This document shows, in pieces, positions 44,634-54,946 of a stretch of 64,000 nucleotides of DNA. The stretch comes from Anthoceros angustus (taxonomy: Eukaryota > Streptophyta > Anthocerotopsida > Anthocerotales > Anthocerotaceae), in the NCBI GenBank assembly GCA_010909165.1, contig VJWM01000118.1:186001-250000 (forward strand). The letters are read 5' to 3'. A model generated the notes under the pieces. That model did no database searches, had not been told where the DNA came from, and saw only the letters and a program-made list of their open reading frames with translations. The position numbers and the translations under genes were made by a program. Position 1 is the stretch's first letter; each line of letters starts with the position of its first letter.

Positions 44634-47600
44634 CTAACGTCTTGGATCAGCCTTCGTCTTGCCTTCGAAAAATTCCTGCAGCATTCGCTCCAGGTCTTCC
44701 GGGTTATATTTGATGTACTTGTGTGGATTCTTCCCGTTCTCCAAAATAGCGCTGGACCAAAGCAACATACGACGATAGACGAATCAATTCAGAAATCCGA
44801 TCAAGAAAAACCCTCTAAATACCTGTAATCTCGGTTGACAAGCTCGAGTTAAACTCTTAATGGCATACCTGTATCGCTTCAAGAAGGACCTGTAAGCTGG
44901 TAACATGACTTCTGCAACAGCTAGCCGCAGATTATCCGCAAATCTGCATCAGATATAGTCCATTGCGTCTGCTTCTGGTGCAATTCTTCAAACTGAATGT
45001 TGAAGTTTTTGAACCTGCACAGTGCAACCAAATGCAATCATCATCTGAAGATAAATAGCGAGGTTTCACTCTACACTTCATCTGGGTAGCGCACCGTTCT
45101 TTGAGAACAACCCGAGATATCCCACTGCTGCCTGAGTCACCGCCACCACCAGAACCCACTCCACTCCCTGATGAGGATAATCCTTGTCCACTTAAGTACT
45201 GAAGAACCTGAAAGCCATGAGAGCAGCCAAGTCCTGTCATTAGCACTGAATCCTTCCACGATCCTCACTCTCTAAGTAGTACTACAAAGGTGAGCACCTT
45301 TCCCAAGCAGCTCGTTGATAGGCATTAGCATGCTGCTGTACAATCCGCCGTTGTCTTTGCACCCAATCATCACCAAGCAGATCCTTTGCTTCTGACCTGA
45401 GACATGCTTCAAATTCATCTGTTAGCAAAAGCACTGTCCAATGCATAAAACCCGTATACCCATAAGGTACATTTCCTACCTTCGGACAGACTTGACCATA
45501 TAGTGTACATTGTTCATCAGGAACAGCTGCGACAGAGCAGGATCCTTGTACATCTTTGCTTTTCCTTCAAGGTTATTCTGAAGAACTTGCATGATACGCA
45601 TTGTTGCTGCAGCTAGATGAGACTCCGACTTCCCATCTTTCTCATGCTCCCCAAACAGTTGCTTCAGCGTATTCTGATAGCTGCTTGCAAGAGCCAGTAC
45701 CACAAGAAAAGTTAAGACTCAACCTTCTCGGGCTGATACGACTTCATTAACACTCGAGAAGAGGAGGGAAGGAGGAAGGAAGCTAGAGCGAAGTATCAGC
45801 CTTATTTTTCCACTTTACCACATAATGCTACTGGAAGGCTGAGGGCTGATACTATGCTTGAAGTCGAGGGAAATGGCCTTACTCAAGGATGAACTTGACA
45901 TAATTGATGACATAGCTGGTAAGAGGATGGACATTCCCATCGTGTACCAAGCTCTTTGTAGCATCTTTCTCGACAGCGTCCTCAAAGTCGCCGAAGGTCT
46001 CCTGCGCACAGCGAGCGAGGCGCTGTAAAAGCCCAACGCCAGCCTCACGTATGCCTGCAGATGCCTCGCCTGCAAATACAGTTTCAATCTGCAGAAACAC
46101 TAGCTATTTCAGAGAGCTAGGTTCGATTCAAGTCGTTGGAAGCTACAAGGCACAGAACCCCAGAAAAATTTAATCGCACCTCAGGTGTGAGATCACGCAT
46201 TGTCTCATACATGTCCAGCAGCACAAAAAGCTTTTCTGGTGACTTTTTGCTCTTCGCTATGGCGTCTCCAAAGCTGAGAAGCATCGTACAACTAGATTCC
46301 GTTACCTCTGCAAAGCATTTTTCCCTGTGGGGATCCAAATGATAGAATATTTTGTCACACAGCTTGCGCTCTGCAGCAAACAACTGTTTCACCTGTTCTC
46401 ACCAAAAGAACACAATTACAAAGATTCAGCGCCAGCATGCCATGGAATATGCCAGGCCAATTCAATAGCTCATACTCTTAAAAGATGCATGCAGTAAACT
46501 TTTACTTAGCAAACTCTACAGGTTTCTTTAAAAGGGACGTAGCTCTTAACTCACCGCAATACGCATATACTGTATCCAATTCCCAATCTTCCCTTCTAGT
46601 GCCTCCCACTGCATCTTTTGGACATCCTCCCTGCTCAACTTCTCCACTCCAAGTTTCCTAAGACTCTGCTCCAAAGTTGCTGCTCTCACATCTCTGTGAT
46701 GAAACAAGACAATCAGGCCAACAAATCTAAATACACAGCAGGCAAACAACAGCCAAACGGATGCGCACTACACACCACAGGGACCTAACTACAATATGCA
46801 GACCTGTATGCCTTCACACACTGTTGATGGTGACCAGCTGAGATCATCCGTTGGGCCATATCATGCAACTGGGGGATGAACCTCGGAGGAATGCCTAAAG
46901 GTAGTGAGGTTGCGGGTCCGTCGCCACCCTTAGAAAGCTTCCCTGTATCCACGGGTGGGACCTTCCTGCCATCTGCTGCAGAGGCAGAACTGGACGAAGA
47001 AGGGATGTGTGGAGACTTTGCAGAGCTTGGCAAGGACAAAGTCAGCTGGGCAGGATCAGCCGATTTGCTGCACAACTGGAACAAACATTAATTGCCTCTG
47101 CTAATGACCAGCAAACCTGCATTACATAACAGATCTCCTGGAGCTGAAAATCATGAGCTAGGGAACAAACAGCGACCTGTGTACAGTCAATATATGTCTA
47201 AACTCCTCCTCGATCCTGGTCATAGCTTTCACAAGCAGCCCACGTGCATGAGTGAGGGCACCATCACTACTCTTGAAGCTGCGATTGAACGTAAAGAACT
47301 CCACATTCTTCTGAAGCTGATCAACAGCTAGAAGGAAGCCACTTAAATCCTCCCTGGGTCCTTCCATTATCTTGTTCTCCACCTGCAGCACACAAAACCA
47401 AATACAACCACTCTCAACAACAGCATACTTCAGCGAAATTACAACCAACCTCAGGCAAGGTCACCCGGGCCTAACCTGCCGAGAAATATCAAACTGTGTC
47501 AGCACCGACTCAGTTGCCTTCAGCGTGTTATCAATGTTCTCATGGGCTTTCCGGAAAGCATGAGTGCGAACCTTCACAGCCACAAAGTGGCACACAACCA

Positions 47601-47892
47601 AGTCAGACCATCCTGGAGCTAACCCAGCAACACAACGATAACCCAATTCCGCTCAAGAATCCAACAACAGCACCCGGAACCCAACACTCCCAGATCTCCC
47701 ACCCCAGAATCCCCACCAAACAACCAAACCAGCGGCTTGCCTGAGTGGGTCGCATCGCAGCCTCCAGAGTCGACAGCCGGTGGTCGAAGGAACCCAGAAT
47801 GGTGATCATCTGCTCCGTGATGACATTGCTCTTGCTCAGGCTCTCGCGCATCAGCTGCGCGCGGGCCGTGAGCCTCAGATCGTCGGCCCCAT
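44634..47892 (-). CDS. EXO70A1-like: Exocyst subunit EXO70A-type, 12 exons
   Basis: Exons (plus coordinates, right to left): 47741-47892, 47476-47571, 47177-47382, 46804-47067, 46555-46693, 46180-46392, 45883-46088, 45480-45680, 45298-45396, 45095-45207, 44869-45014, 44634-44751. Motifs in order: ITILGSFDHRLSTLEAAMRP, AFRKAHENIDNTLKATE, LEQSLRKLGVEKLSREDVQ, MQWEALEGKIGNWIQYMRIA, LLSFGDAIAKSKKSPEKLF, HPLTSYVINYVKFIL, FLMNNVHYMVKSVRR, LLGDDWVQRQRRIVQQHAN, LAVAEVMLPAYRSFLKRY, KYIKYNPEDLERML. About 651 residues, near the 638 of Arabidopsis EXO70A1. EXO70 binds PI(4,5)P2 and tethers secretory vesicles to the plasma membrane. Three single bases appear to be missing, each in a G run on the coding strand: after the ATG (47885-47890), at the exon end near 45298, and at 44936-44938. 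Without them the frame is lost at those points; a later in-frame ATG lies at 47851. The first intron has a GC donor (CAG|GCAAGC). Confidence 0.9.
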
Positions 47893-48237
47893 GGCGCTCG
47901 CCTCCTCAGCTCCAACCTCCCTACCTTCCCTACCAAATCCCGCCCTCGCCACCTCCCGAGGCTCCATCCAGCCCGTGTCCAGGCTCCCCGCCCGCCGCAT
48001 TGCCCGATCGCCACGCCCCCCTGCTACCCGCGATCCTCCCCGTCCCGAGCGCCCTGCCCACCACCCTGCTGCCGAGCCCGGCTCTCTGCCCGGCGATCCT
48101 TCCTGGAAGATTCCCTACCCTCCAGCTCGCCTGCCCTACCTTCTCCCGCGTCTAGAAGCTTTCACCCCGCTTTGATGACTTCGCTTCGCCCTCGGCTCCC
48201 GAGCTTCAAAGTTTGAAAGCCCGTGGATGCCGGTTTC
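47893..48237. promoter_or_regulatory. Divergent promoter region between EXO70 and rhodanese
   Basis: The two start codons face away from each other, 345 bp apart. The interval is C-rich on the plus strand with no TATA box I can identify, and must contain both 5' UTRs and promoters. Several shadow frames here are C/P-rich and carry no domain. Confidence 0.6.
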
Positions 48238-48792
48238 ATGGCCGCCGCCGTATCGTCTGTGGGCGCCGCGATATTCCGAGCTCGCGTCCCTCCCGGGCTG
48301 TGGACCTCCCTGCCGGGGCCGCCTTCCGCGCTGCTGCTGTCGCCGCCGTCTGTGGGTCCGGTTTCTGGGTCCCTAGTGTCCGCTGGGCGCAGATTGCGCT
48401 GCGGAGCCGAGGCCCGGATGAGCGCGCAGGGGAGAGAGGCGGAGCCCGCCGCTGTGCGGAGCGTGCCGGTGCAGGTCGCCCACGAGCTCATCCAGGCGGG
48501 CCACCGCTACCTGGACGTGCGCACTCCTGAGGAGTTCGGGGCCGGACACCCCAAAGGAGCCGTGAACGTGCCCGTGCTCCTCAGAAGCGGAGGCGGCATG
48601 ACCAAGAACGCCGCTTTCCTGGAGCAGGTGCTGCAGCATTTCGGCAAGGACGACGAGATCGTTGTGGGTTGCCAGAGCGGGAAGCGCTCCTTGATGGCTG
48701 CTGCCGAGCTGCAGGCCGCCGAGTTCACCGGCGTCACGGATGTCAGCGGTGGCTACTCTGCCTGGCTGCAGAGTGGGCTTCCGGTGGAGTAG
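48238..48792 (+). CDS. Plastid-type single-domain rhodanese (STR16-like)
   Basis: 184 residues, intronless, ATG in TTTCATGGCC. The first ~60 residues are rich in A, S, R and P with no acidic residue until about position 58, as in chloroplast transit peptides. A second in-frame ATG (48418) would give a cytosolic form. The rhodanese domain follows: VAHELIQAGHRYLDVRTPEE, HPKGAVNVPVLL, GGGMTKN, FGKDDEIVVGCQSGKRSLMA, GVTDVSGGYSAWLQSGLPVE. The active-site loop C-Q-S-G-K-R has the catalytic Cys that carries persulfide sulfur. Plant sulfurtransferases STR15-STR18 (senescence- or arsenate-linked) share this pattern; which one it equals is not decided by sequence alone. It lies head to head with EXO70. 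Confidence 0.9.
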   Translation: MAAAVSSVGAAIFRARVPPGLWTSLPGPPSALLLSPPSVGPVSGSLVSAGRRLRCGAEARMSAQGREAEPAAVRSVPVQVAHELIQAGHRYLDVRTPEEFGAGHPKGAVNVPVLLRSGGGMTKNAAFLEQVLQHFGKDDEIVVGCQSGKRSLMAAAELQAAEFTGVTDVSGGYSAWLQSGLPVE

Positions 48793-49101
48793 CTGCCGCT
48801 CGGGTGTTTCCATGGGTTGTTGCATGTTATTGCAGCAGTTGCAGGAGTAGGAGATGGAGGTGGATTATGGGTTCTTTCGTGTTGAGGTCGTAGGAGTTGG
48901 AGATGGAGGTGGGTTTCGGCAATGTTGAAGTTGTAGCAGTGGAGGAGAAGGAGATGGGTTCTATTATGATGCAGTTTGTAGGGGTAGGAGGAGGTGGAGA
49001 TGGATTATTTTGCATGTTGCAGTTGTAGGGGTAGGAGGAGTTGTATGGGTGTGGTATTTTAGGATCCTTTGACCCTTGGAAGTGCAAGGAGTTTTGGTGT
49101 C

Positions 49102-49914
49102 ATGTGTTCCAGTCCCTGTGCGTTTCCCTCGGGGTTGGGTTTTGGTGGCCATGTGCATCTTCGGGGCTCATGCATGCGGATGCCTGTTCTTGCCGCCTCC
49201 AGGAAGGCAGCAGGTTGTGGCGAGGAGGCTTGGGGTTTGCGGGAGAAGGAGTTTGAGGAGAAGGCGGAGCGGTGGATGCGGTTGCATGAGTCGTGGTTGG
49301 AGGAGAGGAGGGCCTGGGAGGCAGTCAAGAGGGGGCTGCTGATGGAAGTGTCCAGCCTGAAACTGCAGACCCAGGTTTTGAAGGAAGAGTTAGGGACCTT
49401 GGAGGGCAGGGCGAATTTGCAGAGCCCCATGTCAGCTATGCAGGCTGCGGAGACGTTGCTTGGGAGAGGGAAGATGGATGCAAAAGAAGCAGTCGGAATT
49501 GAAAGCGCTGGCGAAGATGTTGGAAATGCAGATGAGCAGGTTTCTGGGATGGAACTGCAATTTGTGGGAGATGGTGCGGATGATCGACCCAATGCGGCAC
49601 TTGCACGTCAAGGTGAAACTGGTTGTCTTCCTGTTGCAGGAGGACCTGGATTGGATGTTGTTTGCAATGTTCTTGGTGTAAGGTCTTCCCCGGGCCTGGA
49701 TCTTCGAGCATGTTCTGAGACGGAAAGAAGTGCTGAGACAGTAACCGGGGTAGAGTCTATCGAGATAACTGAGATACCTCAGGCAGATGCCAAGTTATTT
49801 CATCAACCCATACAACTGAGGGAGCTCAATGTGCATGCCTATGTCCATAATGCACTTAGAGCGAGCTACATGCGGAGATGGATGCGGAACAGGATTGATG
49901 ATTTTAGTGAGTGA
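49102..49914 (+). CDS. Unrecognised protein with coiled coil
   Basis: The open frame has 270 codons from the ATG in GTCATGTG to TGA; it may be the last exon of a longer gene, since the frame is also open upstream to about 49069. Residues about 40-105 form a Glu/Arg/Leu-rich coiled coil (EKEFEEKAERWMRLHESWLE, ERRAWEAVKRGLLMEVSSLK, LQTQVLKEELGTLEG). The middle is acidic and Gly-rich. The C-terminus is NVHAYVHNALRASYMRRWMR plus an acidic tail. From 49460 another frame also looks helical (SELKALAKMLEMQMSRF), so a frame break there is possible. I do not recognise the family and assign no function. The upstream stretch 48793-49100 is G/T-rich repeat-like sequence (GGAGGTGGAGATGG variants). Confidence 0.5.
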   Translation: MCSSPCAFPSGLGFGGHVHLRGSCMRMPVLAASRKAAGCGEEAWGLREKEFEEKAERWMRLHESWLEERRAWEAVKRGLLMEVSSLKLQTQVLKEELGTLEGRANLQSPMSAMQAAETLLGRGKMDAKEAVGIESAGEDVGNADEQVSGMELQFVGDGADDRPNAALARQGETGCLPVAGGPGLDVVCNVLGVRSSPGLDLRACSETERSAETVTGVESIEITEIPQADAKLFHQPIQLRELNVHAYVHNALRASYMRRWMRNRIDDFSE

Positions 49915-50318
49915 GAACACGCACTGCGGTCATGTGCTACACGAGGCGTGTTCTTGGTAGTAGCGATGAAGACGCAAGAACTAGTCCCCGTTGTTTGTAT
50001 ATAGGTTAAAGATACGTGTGCACTTCTGAAGTACATAGGATATAGCGGTTTCAGAGCCGCGTCGTTTGTAGTGCCCAACAGATTCCGTCTATTTCTCAAT
50101 ATCACTCCCAGGCTTGTGCGTAACCTCATTTGTGTCTAAAGTGCACAAACTCTTGTTCTAGGGGGGCCGGGACTTAAGTTTACAGTGGAGGGCCCCGGCG
50201 ATATCGTGAGCTCTCTTCAAGGGCATATCATCCGGGCAACTGCTGCAAAATCGTCCCCTAGCGGTGAGGGTGACGATCTGTAGGATGTCTTTGTGGTGGT
50301 TCCAGCGGAGATAAGTCT

Positions 50319-50480
50319 GTTTATGAGGAACACCCGGAGGTAAGTCAGTTTAAGAGGAACACCCGGAGGTAAGTCAGTTTATGCGGAACACCCGGAGGCG
50401 CTGTTTTACAAGTCATTCCCCACAGTGTACAAGCCGAGATGTCATTCCCCACATTGTACAAGCCGAGATGCCCTGTAGAC
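50319..50480. repeat. Short tandem repeats
   Basis: Three ~28-bp units of GAGGAACACCCGGAGGTAAG+TCAGTTTA occupy 50325-50398. Two or three ~31-bp units of GTCATTCCCCAC(A/C)TTGTAC followed by AAGCCGAGAT occupy 50409-50473. The remainder of 49915-50815 has no gene; its last 130 bases match the region upstream of the second AGP-like gene (53380-53490), so they are a shared 5' UTR or promoter. Confidence 0.75.
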
Positions 50481-50815
50481 CACTTTCGGAGTTTTGCACT
50501 ACCTCCTTAAAAGTAGTAGCTTGTTGCCCAAAACATGCTCTGAAAATTGATGGTGGAGGAAAGATTATTGGTTTGGAAAGGGTTAAATTTTGCTATGATG
50601 GGTGATCGCATGTTCCACTTGAAAAGTATTGGCTGACATAAAAAGCTGGTTAACGCTGTCTCTTGGTAGTTTTGAGTACCTCTTAAAAATAATAGATTAT
50701 TCTTTGGAAGAAGTAATTTCCATTCATCATATAAATAGATTTCACCTATAGTTATCGCTTTCATTCCATAATCTCTTCTACATTGTGTGTGCGAGTTCCT
50801 CGAGGACTCGTCATA

Positions 50816-51611
50816 ATGGTCTTACTACGTTCATCCTTGTGTTTTGTCACATTTGTATGTGCGTGTACTTCGATTGAAGCACGTCCGCTGTCATCGCCGG
50901 CGTTTGCACCTTTGGCAATTCCATTGGCCTCATCACCGGCCTTTGCACCTGTTGCAGAACCCATTGCGTTATCACCAGCCTTTGCACCAACTTTCGGAGC
51001 TGGTCTGGCATCATCTCCGACTTTCGCACCTATGGCAACTCCCTTGGCGTCATCGCCAGCCTTCACTTCTTTGGCAGCTCCCCTGGACTCATCACCAGCC
51101 TTTGCACCTATTGTGGAACCCATTGTGTTATCTCCAGCCTTCGCACCAATACTGGGAGCTCGTTTGGCGTCATCACCAGCTTCTACACTTGTGGCAACTC
51201 CCCTGTCGTCACCGGCCTTCGCATCTAAGGATCTAGCTCCCGTTGTGGCATCACCAATCCTTGCACCATTTTTAGGAGCTCGTTTGGCGTCATCACCAGC
51301 TTTTGCACCTATGGCAACTCCTTTGGCATCGTCACCGGCTTCTGCACCTACATCTTCTCACGTTATGCATCTCATGCCGATACGCCATTTTTGGAAGCGC
51401 GTTTAGCGTATCACCAGCTTATGCACTTGTGGCAGCTCCCCTAGCGTTGTCACTGGCCTTTGCACCTGTGGCAACTCCCGTGGTGTCATCACCGTGCTTA
51501 TTTATACCGCTAGCTCCTGCTACGGATCCAACACTAGCCTTCACACCGGTAGTCACCCTTGTGGTATTTTCTCGTCACTTTTTTAATCGAAGTGATGAAG
51601 CTGTTGCTTAA
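50816..51611 (+). pseudogene. Secreted Ala/Pro/Ser-rich repeat protein, copy 1 (AGP-like), frame broken
   Basis: The ATG in ATAATGGTC starts MVLLRSSLCFVTFVCACTSI then EARPLSSPAFAP: a signal peptide with a likely cut near Ala-Arg. About 14 repeats of a 14-15-residue unit follow, SSPAFAP(L/V/M)A(T/A/E)P(L/I), some with SPAFAP(T/I)(F/L)GA. The many AP, SP and TP dipeptides are the sites for hydroxyproline-linked arabinogalactan, so the protein looks like a cell-wall AGP-type glycoprotein. The first frame stops at 51406; a shift around 51350-51400 lets another frame carry repeats to the stop at 51609 (ending NRSDEAVA). The matching end of copy 2 (SDEVVA) shows that this C-terminus is real. No GPI-anchor-like hydrophobic tail is seen. 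Family unknown to me beyond this composition. Confidence 0.65.
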
Positions 51612-53491
51612 TCTTTGTTGAGGTTTTTGAGACCAAACCTTTTATTTTTTTACTAGATGACATAAGCAATGCTAAGACATATTTCTGTCTATTTTCTCTA
51701 ATTGATTCACTCTCCATGAGCATAGGGAAATGAGCGTACTATGGACTACTGGTTATGCGGAGAGAGGTGAGGAAGGGAGTGAGAGTATTAGGAGAGAAAG
51801 ATTTAGAACAAGAAAAAGGTTCCATATAATAGCTTGTTCATGTGATAGCCTAAGGAGTTATATTTGCCTCCAAGCAACATCCCTCCCATAGCTTTGAGCA
51901 TTAACTTGCTATACTTTTCAGAAACACGAGGAAAAAGAATGAGGGAAAGAGGAATGTGTCAAAATACCTCCAACTGAGTTATTTTTTTATAGAACCAGAC
52001 TAACTTCCCACACCTCTTCTTTCACATAAGACTTTTTCATTTTGCCTCTTTGTAAGAGGGAACTTGTGGTTAGTCAAGCCTAATTTCATCAACATATATT
52101 CTATCGCATACTCTAAAGCCTAATTTGCGACCGAGTCACTCACTATCCTATCAATTGATCATCAGTTTTTCTACCAGCTTGACTTCGATTGTTGTCTGGG
52201 TTGTGGAGTCATTAATTGGCTTCCTTTACATCAGTGTGGGGCACATTTATTCCCATGTACTTGCAGTTGTAGAATTCATTCCCAAGGCATCATACTTATG
52301 CCTAGTATGGACCACCCTATGCAATATCCCAACAAAACCACCCTAAGCACACCCACACACACACTCAACATCTACTCATCTCCTAACCTAGGGGTAACTC
52401 CTCTCTTATAACTATTCTTTGTCTCTCTCCTTTGGTCACACACGTAGTTCATACTTGTATTTGCATTTATGTCGTAAGGTGATGTCATCCAGAGGGAGTT
52501 AGTGACGCCATACCTCATCGTACGTCCTCAACAGAAAAGAGCAAATTAGCAAAAACATCCGATGAGTTGTAGACTCCACATTGGTTCTTTAGAGCATGAA
52601 CTGTACACATCAGGTAAAGTTGCACTCAATTTTGTTGGTAATATTGTTGGGATCAATCATAATCCGTCTAGAAAAAAGAATTCTATATTCAATCGAGGCC
52701 ACAATGCGGCTAAAGTATTGTACAAAAAAAAGAAGGACAAAAGTGAAATGGCAGTAAATTTCTTGGGCAACAAGCTACTACTTGGATATCGAAGTCTAGA
52801 CCACCCAATTTAAAAATTAGTCGTAGCCAAACCAAATTTCGTTCGTACACCGTTCACCAGCTTTCTAATTTAGTATCGATTGGTTTGCAAACCAGTACTT
52901 TGCAGGAGAAACATGTAACCACCCACATAAATTATAATTGTAACCAAACTTAGCTCTTTTCAAACCAATACTCTTTCCTCCACCATCAAACCAATTTTTT
53001 GTCTTGGACAACAAGCTATTACTTTCAAGGAGGACAAATCTAAGATGGCAAAAAATTTCTTGGGCAACAAGCTACTACTTAGATAACGAAGTCTAGACCA
53101 CCCAATTTAAACAATAGTCGTAGCCAAACCAAAACTCGTTCTTACACCGTTAGCCAGCTTTCTAATTTAGCATCGATTGGTTTGCAAACCAGTACTTTGC
53201 AGGAGAAACATGTAACCACCCATATAAATTATAATCGTAGCTAAACTTAGCTCTTTCTAAACTAATAATCTTTCCTCCACTATCAAACCAATTTTCTGTC
53301 TCGGACAACAAATTACTACTTTTAAGGAGGCAGCACAGAACCACCCATATAAATGATAGTGTTATAGATCTCGTTTAGTAATTTCTATTCATCATATAGA
53401 TTGATTTCACGTGCAGTTCTTAACTTCAATCCACAATCTCTTCTACGTTTTGTGTGTGGGTTCCTCGAGCTAGTTACTTGACTCTTTCAGA
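51612..53491. repeat. Inter-paralogue spacer with a 297-bp tandem repeat
   Basis: 52761-53057 and 53058-53340 are two copies at offset 297 (TTGGGCAACAAGCTACTACT, then CCAGTACTTTGCAGGAGAAA). Part of each is an inverted copy of 50508-50605, just upstream of AGP-like copy 1 (TGGTGGAGGAAAGATTATTG there, its complement near 52980 and 53270). This suggests a small mobile or rearranged unit. The rest, 51612-52560, is AT-rich with no gene. Confidence 0.65.
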
Positions 53492-54381
53492 ATGGCCTCG
53501 CTACGTTCATCCTTGTGTTTTCTCACACTTGCATTTATGCTTGCTGTGATTGAAGCACGTCCGCTCTCATCATCGGCCTTTGCACCTTTGGCAGCTCCCT
53601 TGGCCTCGCCACCGGTCTTTACACCTTTGGCAGCTCCCTTGGCCTCGCCACCGGTCTTTGCACCTTTGGCAGCTCCCTTGGCCTCGCCATCGGCCTTTGC
53701 GCCTGTTGCAGAACCCGTTGAGTTATCAACAACCTTCGCACCAACTTTGGGAGCTCATCAGGCATTATCACCGGCTTCCGCACCTGTGGCAACCCCTTGG
53801 CATTTGTGGTAGCTCCTTGCGTTGTCACCGGCCCTCACACCATTTTGGGAGCTCGTTTGGCGTCATCACCAGCCCTCACACCATTTTTGGGAGCTCGTTT
53901 GGCGTCATCACCGACTTCCGCATTTGTGGCGTCGTCACCGACCTTTGCACATGCGTCATCACCGACTTCCGCATTTGTGGCGTCGTCACCGACCTTTGCA
54001 CATGCGTCATCACCGGCTTCCGCATTTGTGGGGACTCCTCTCGCGTCGGCACCGGCCTTCGCACCTGCGTCATCACCGGCTTCCACATTTGTGGCGACTC
54101 TTCTCGCGTCGTCACCGACCTTCGCGCCTGCGTCATATCCCGTTACATCATCACCAGCTTCGGCATTTGTGGTAGCTCCTTCGGCGTTGTCACCGGCCTT
54201 TGTACTTGCTGCAGCTCATGATGAGTCATCACCAGCCTTTACACCTGTGGCAGCTCCTGTGGTGTCATCACAGTCCTTCTCATCTGGACTGCTAACTCCT
54301 ATTACAAGCCCATCTTCGGCCTTGGCACCGGTAGCGGCCCCTGTGGTGTCTTCTCGTCTCTCCGACGAAGTTGTTGCTTAA
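53492..54381 (+). pseudogene. Secreted Ala/Pro/Ser-rich repeat protein, copy 2 (AGP-like), frame broken
   Basis: It starts MASLRSSLCFLTLAFMLAVI then EARPLSSSAFAPLA, a signal peptide closely matching copy 1. Repeats of (A/S)(S/P)P(A/V)FAP(L/V)AAPLA follow, and after a break come SSPTSAFVASSPTFAHA units. The first frame stops at 53812. Short base losses between about 53790 and 53875 (CCTTGCGTTG where repeats have CCTTTGGCG; ATTTTGGG against ATTTTTGGG) move the reading frame, after which it is open to TAA at 54379 (ending RLSDEVVA). Shared signal peptide, 5' UTR and C-terminus show a tandem gene duplication with copy 1, 2.7 kb away. Role in the cell wall is inferred from composition only. Confidence 0.65.
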
Positions 54382-54946
54382 TTTTTGTTGAGATTTTTGA
54401 AACATTTTTTTTTTTTGCCGGATGACATTAGTATAGTAGTGCTCAAACTCGTGGAGCATAGCTTTATCTGTTTTTTTTGAGGAATTTTGAATTTCACCAA
54501 TCTAAGAGCTTTAATTTTGTTTAAGTGTTTTTAGTATTTTTTTGAAAATATATATTTCTTATTTATTTTATGAATTATTTTGAAATATGTATGTGTGTTT
54601 ATTTTCTCTAATTGCTTCACTCTCCATGACCGTAATGGCCAGTACATTATCCATTTATTTCTATGGATTGCTCCATCTCCTGGGAAAAACTTTTAGCTAC
54701 TCAACTTTGCATCAGCTTTCCTCCAACTGGGAGGATGTGGTTTTCGAAACGTGCACGATTGTTGTTTAAACTTAACGTCATTGAATAAAAACCTTACTGG
54801 ATAAACTAGGTATTGTTTTTGAATTAAACTAAACTACCAGTTACAAAAAAGGATTGCTCACAAATATCAACCGGACGAGACCGACGGTGGGTTGCAGTGC
54901 CTGGGAGCTTTTAGTATGAGCTTCCGGAAGTGAAAGTTGGAAGGCG

